From: Thermohalobaculum sp964467005
GTDB lineage: Bacteria > Pseudomonadota > Alphaproteobacteria > Rhodobacterales > Rhodobacteraceae
Length of the DNA: 5,187 nucleotides
Assembly (NCBI GenBank): GCA_964467005.1
Contig: CAYXPI010000230.1
Coordinates: 1 to 5,187 of the forward strand
Direction of reading: 5' to 3'
Of the stretch, positions 5,020 through 5,187 are shown in pieces. Within the stretch, counting starts at the first letter, position 1. Each line of letters opens with the position of its first letter. A model generated the notes under the pieces. That model was not told the DNA's origin. It worked only from the letters and a program-made list of their open reading frames with translations, and did not search any database. Position numbers and translations under genes: made by a program.

Positions 5020-5057
5020 TCAAGCCGCAACCCAAAGGGTGATCGCCCGGCGCTTAC
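4829..5057 (+). mobile_element. Right-end remnant of an IS66-family insertion sequence
   Basis: The tnpC 3' remnant is followed by 38 bases that end in CGCTTAC (5051-5057). Read inward this is GTAAGCG, and IS66-family tips are known to begin GTAA. The boundary is confirmed on the other side, where IS3-type orfA/orfB sequence starts directly at 5058. IS66 elements normally make an 8-bp target duplication; the right copy would be ACGCGCGG (5058-5065), and no partner is found at either candidate left border (4640 or 4680). Confidence 0.8.
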
Positions 5058-5068
5058 ACGCGCGGGGC

Positions 5069-5187
5069 TCAGCAATTTCCCCGCGCTGCCTCCGCAAGGA
5101 TGAGCTTGTCGAGCGTGAGATCCGAGACCGCTCGGCGCAGCCGCAGGTTCTCCTTCTCGAGTTCCTTCAACCGCCGCAGTCGCTCCC
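5069..5187 (-). pseudogene. C-terminus of IS3-family OrfA (IS407-group-like) transposase subunit
   Basis: Read on the minus strand, the frame entering from the right edge gives ERLRRLKELEKENLRLRRA, then VSDLTLDKLILAEAARGNC and TGA (5071-5069). The leucine-zipper-like heptads followed by SDLTLDKLIL-EAARGN are the hallmark ending of OrfA in this IS3 subgroup. OrfA supplies the HTH DNA-binding part and is normally fused to OrfB (the DDE integrase) by programmed frameshifting. The 5' part lies beyond the window. OrfB should follow in the shifted frame (LSPAR...), but that reading is cut at 5057/5058 by the IS66 end, so no intact IS3 transposase can be made from this copy unless orfB survives elsewhere. 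Confidence 0.85.

Overview
The window looks like chromosome or large-replicon DNA from a GC-rich alphaproteobacterium, most plausibly Rhodobacterales-like. This rests on strongly G/C-ending codons, a PrpE-type acyl-CoA synthetase, a LuxO-like regulator, an IclR regulator, short Shine-Dalgarno sites and a CtrA-like motif. The assignment is inference from style and gene families, not from a database match.

Layout, left to right. (a) 1-836: the C-terminal 277 codons of a propionyl-CoA synthetase (prpE), 5' end outside the window. (b) 845-3184: a two-gene signalling unit on the + strand. A credible sigma-70-type promoter (845-873) precedes a small protein that joins a receiver domain to a histidine phosphotransfer (HPt) domain. 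Nine bases later comes a full-length sigma-54-dependent response regulator that strongly resembles Vibrio LuxO. A receiver/HPt protein beside a LuxO-like output regulator suggests a LuxU-LuxO-like phosphorelay whose sensor kinase lies elsewhere. (c) 3185-3528: an intergenic region with tandem hairpins, a ten-G tract, a CtrA-like box and the probable promoter of the next gene. (d) 3529-4326: an IclR-family regulator. (e) 4361-4515: a tRNA-Asn(GUU) gene with its own promoter and a possible terminator.

From about 4590 to the right edge the window is a graveyard of broken genes and insertion sequences just downstream of the tRNA. It holds the first 17 or so codons of a Tat-exported protein, cut off at 4640. 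Next is a 186-base segment with IS21-like imperfect terminal repeats and a 30-bp perfect palindrome. Then comes the last ~63 codons and right end of an IS66-family transposase gene (end at 5057). Last is the C-terminus of an IS3-family (IS407-group-like) OrfA on the minus strand, whose orfA/orfB junction is interrupted exactly at the IS66 end. The layers suggest repeated insertion followed by deletion.

The most interesting points are the kinase-less receiver-HPt/LuxO pair, the abrupt composition change inside its HPt domain, and the nested IS junctions with the large palindrome. I see no CRISPR array, defence system or clearly new multi-gene system.
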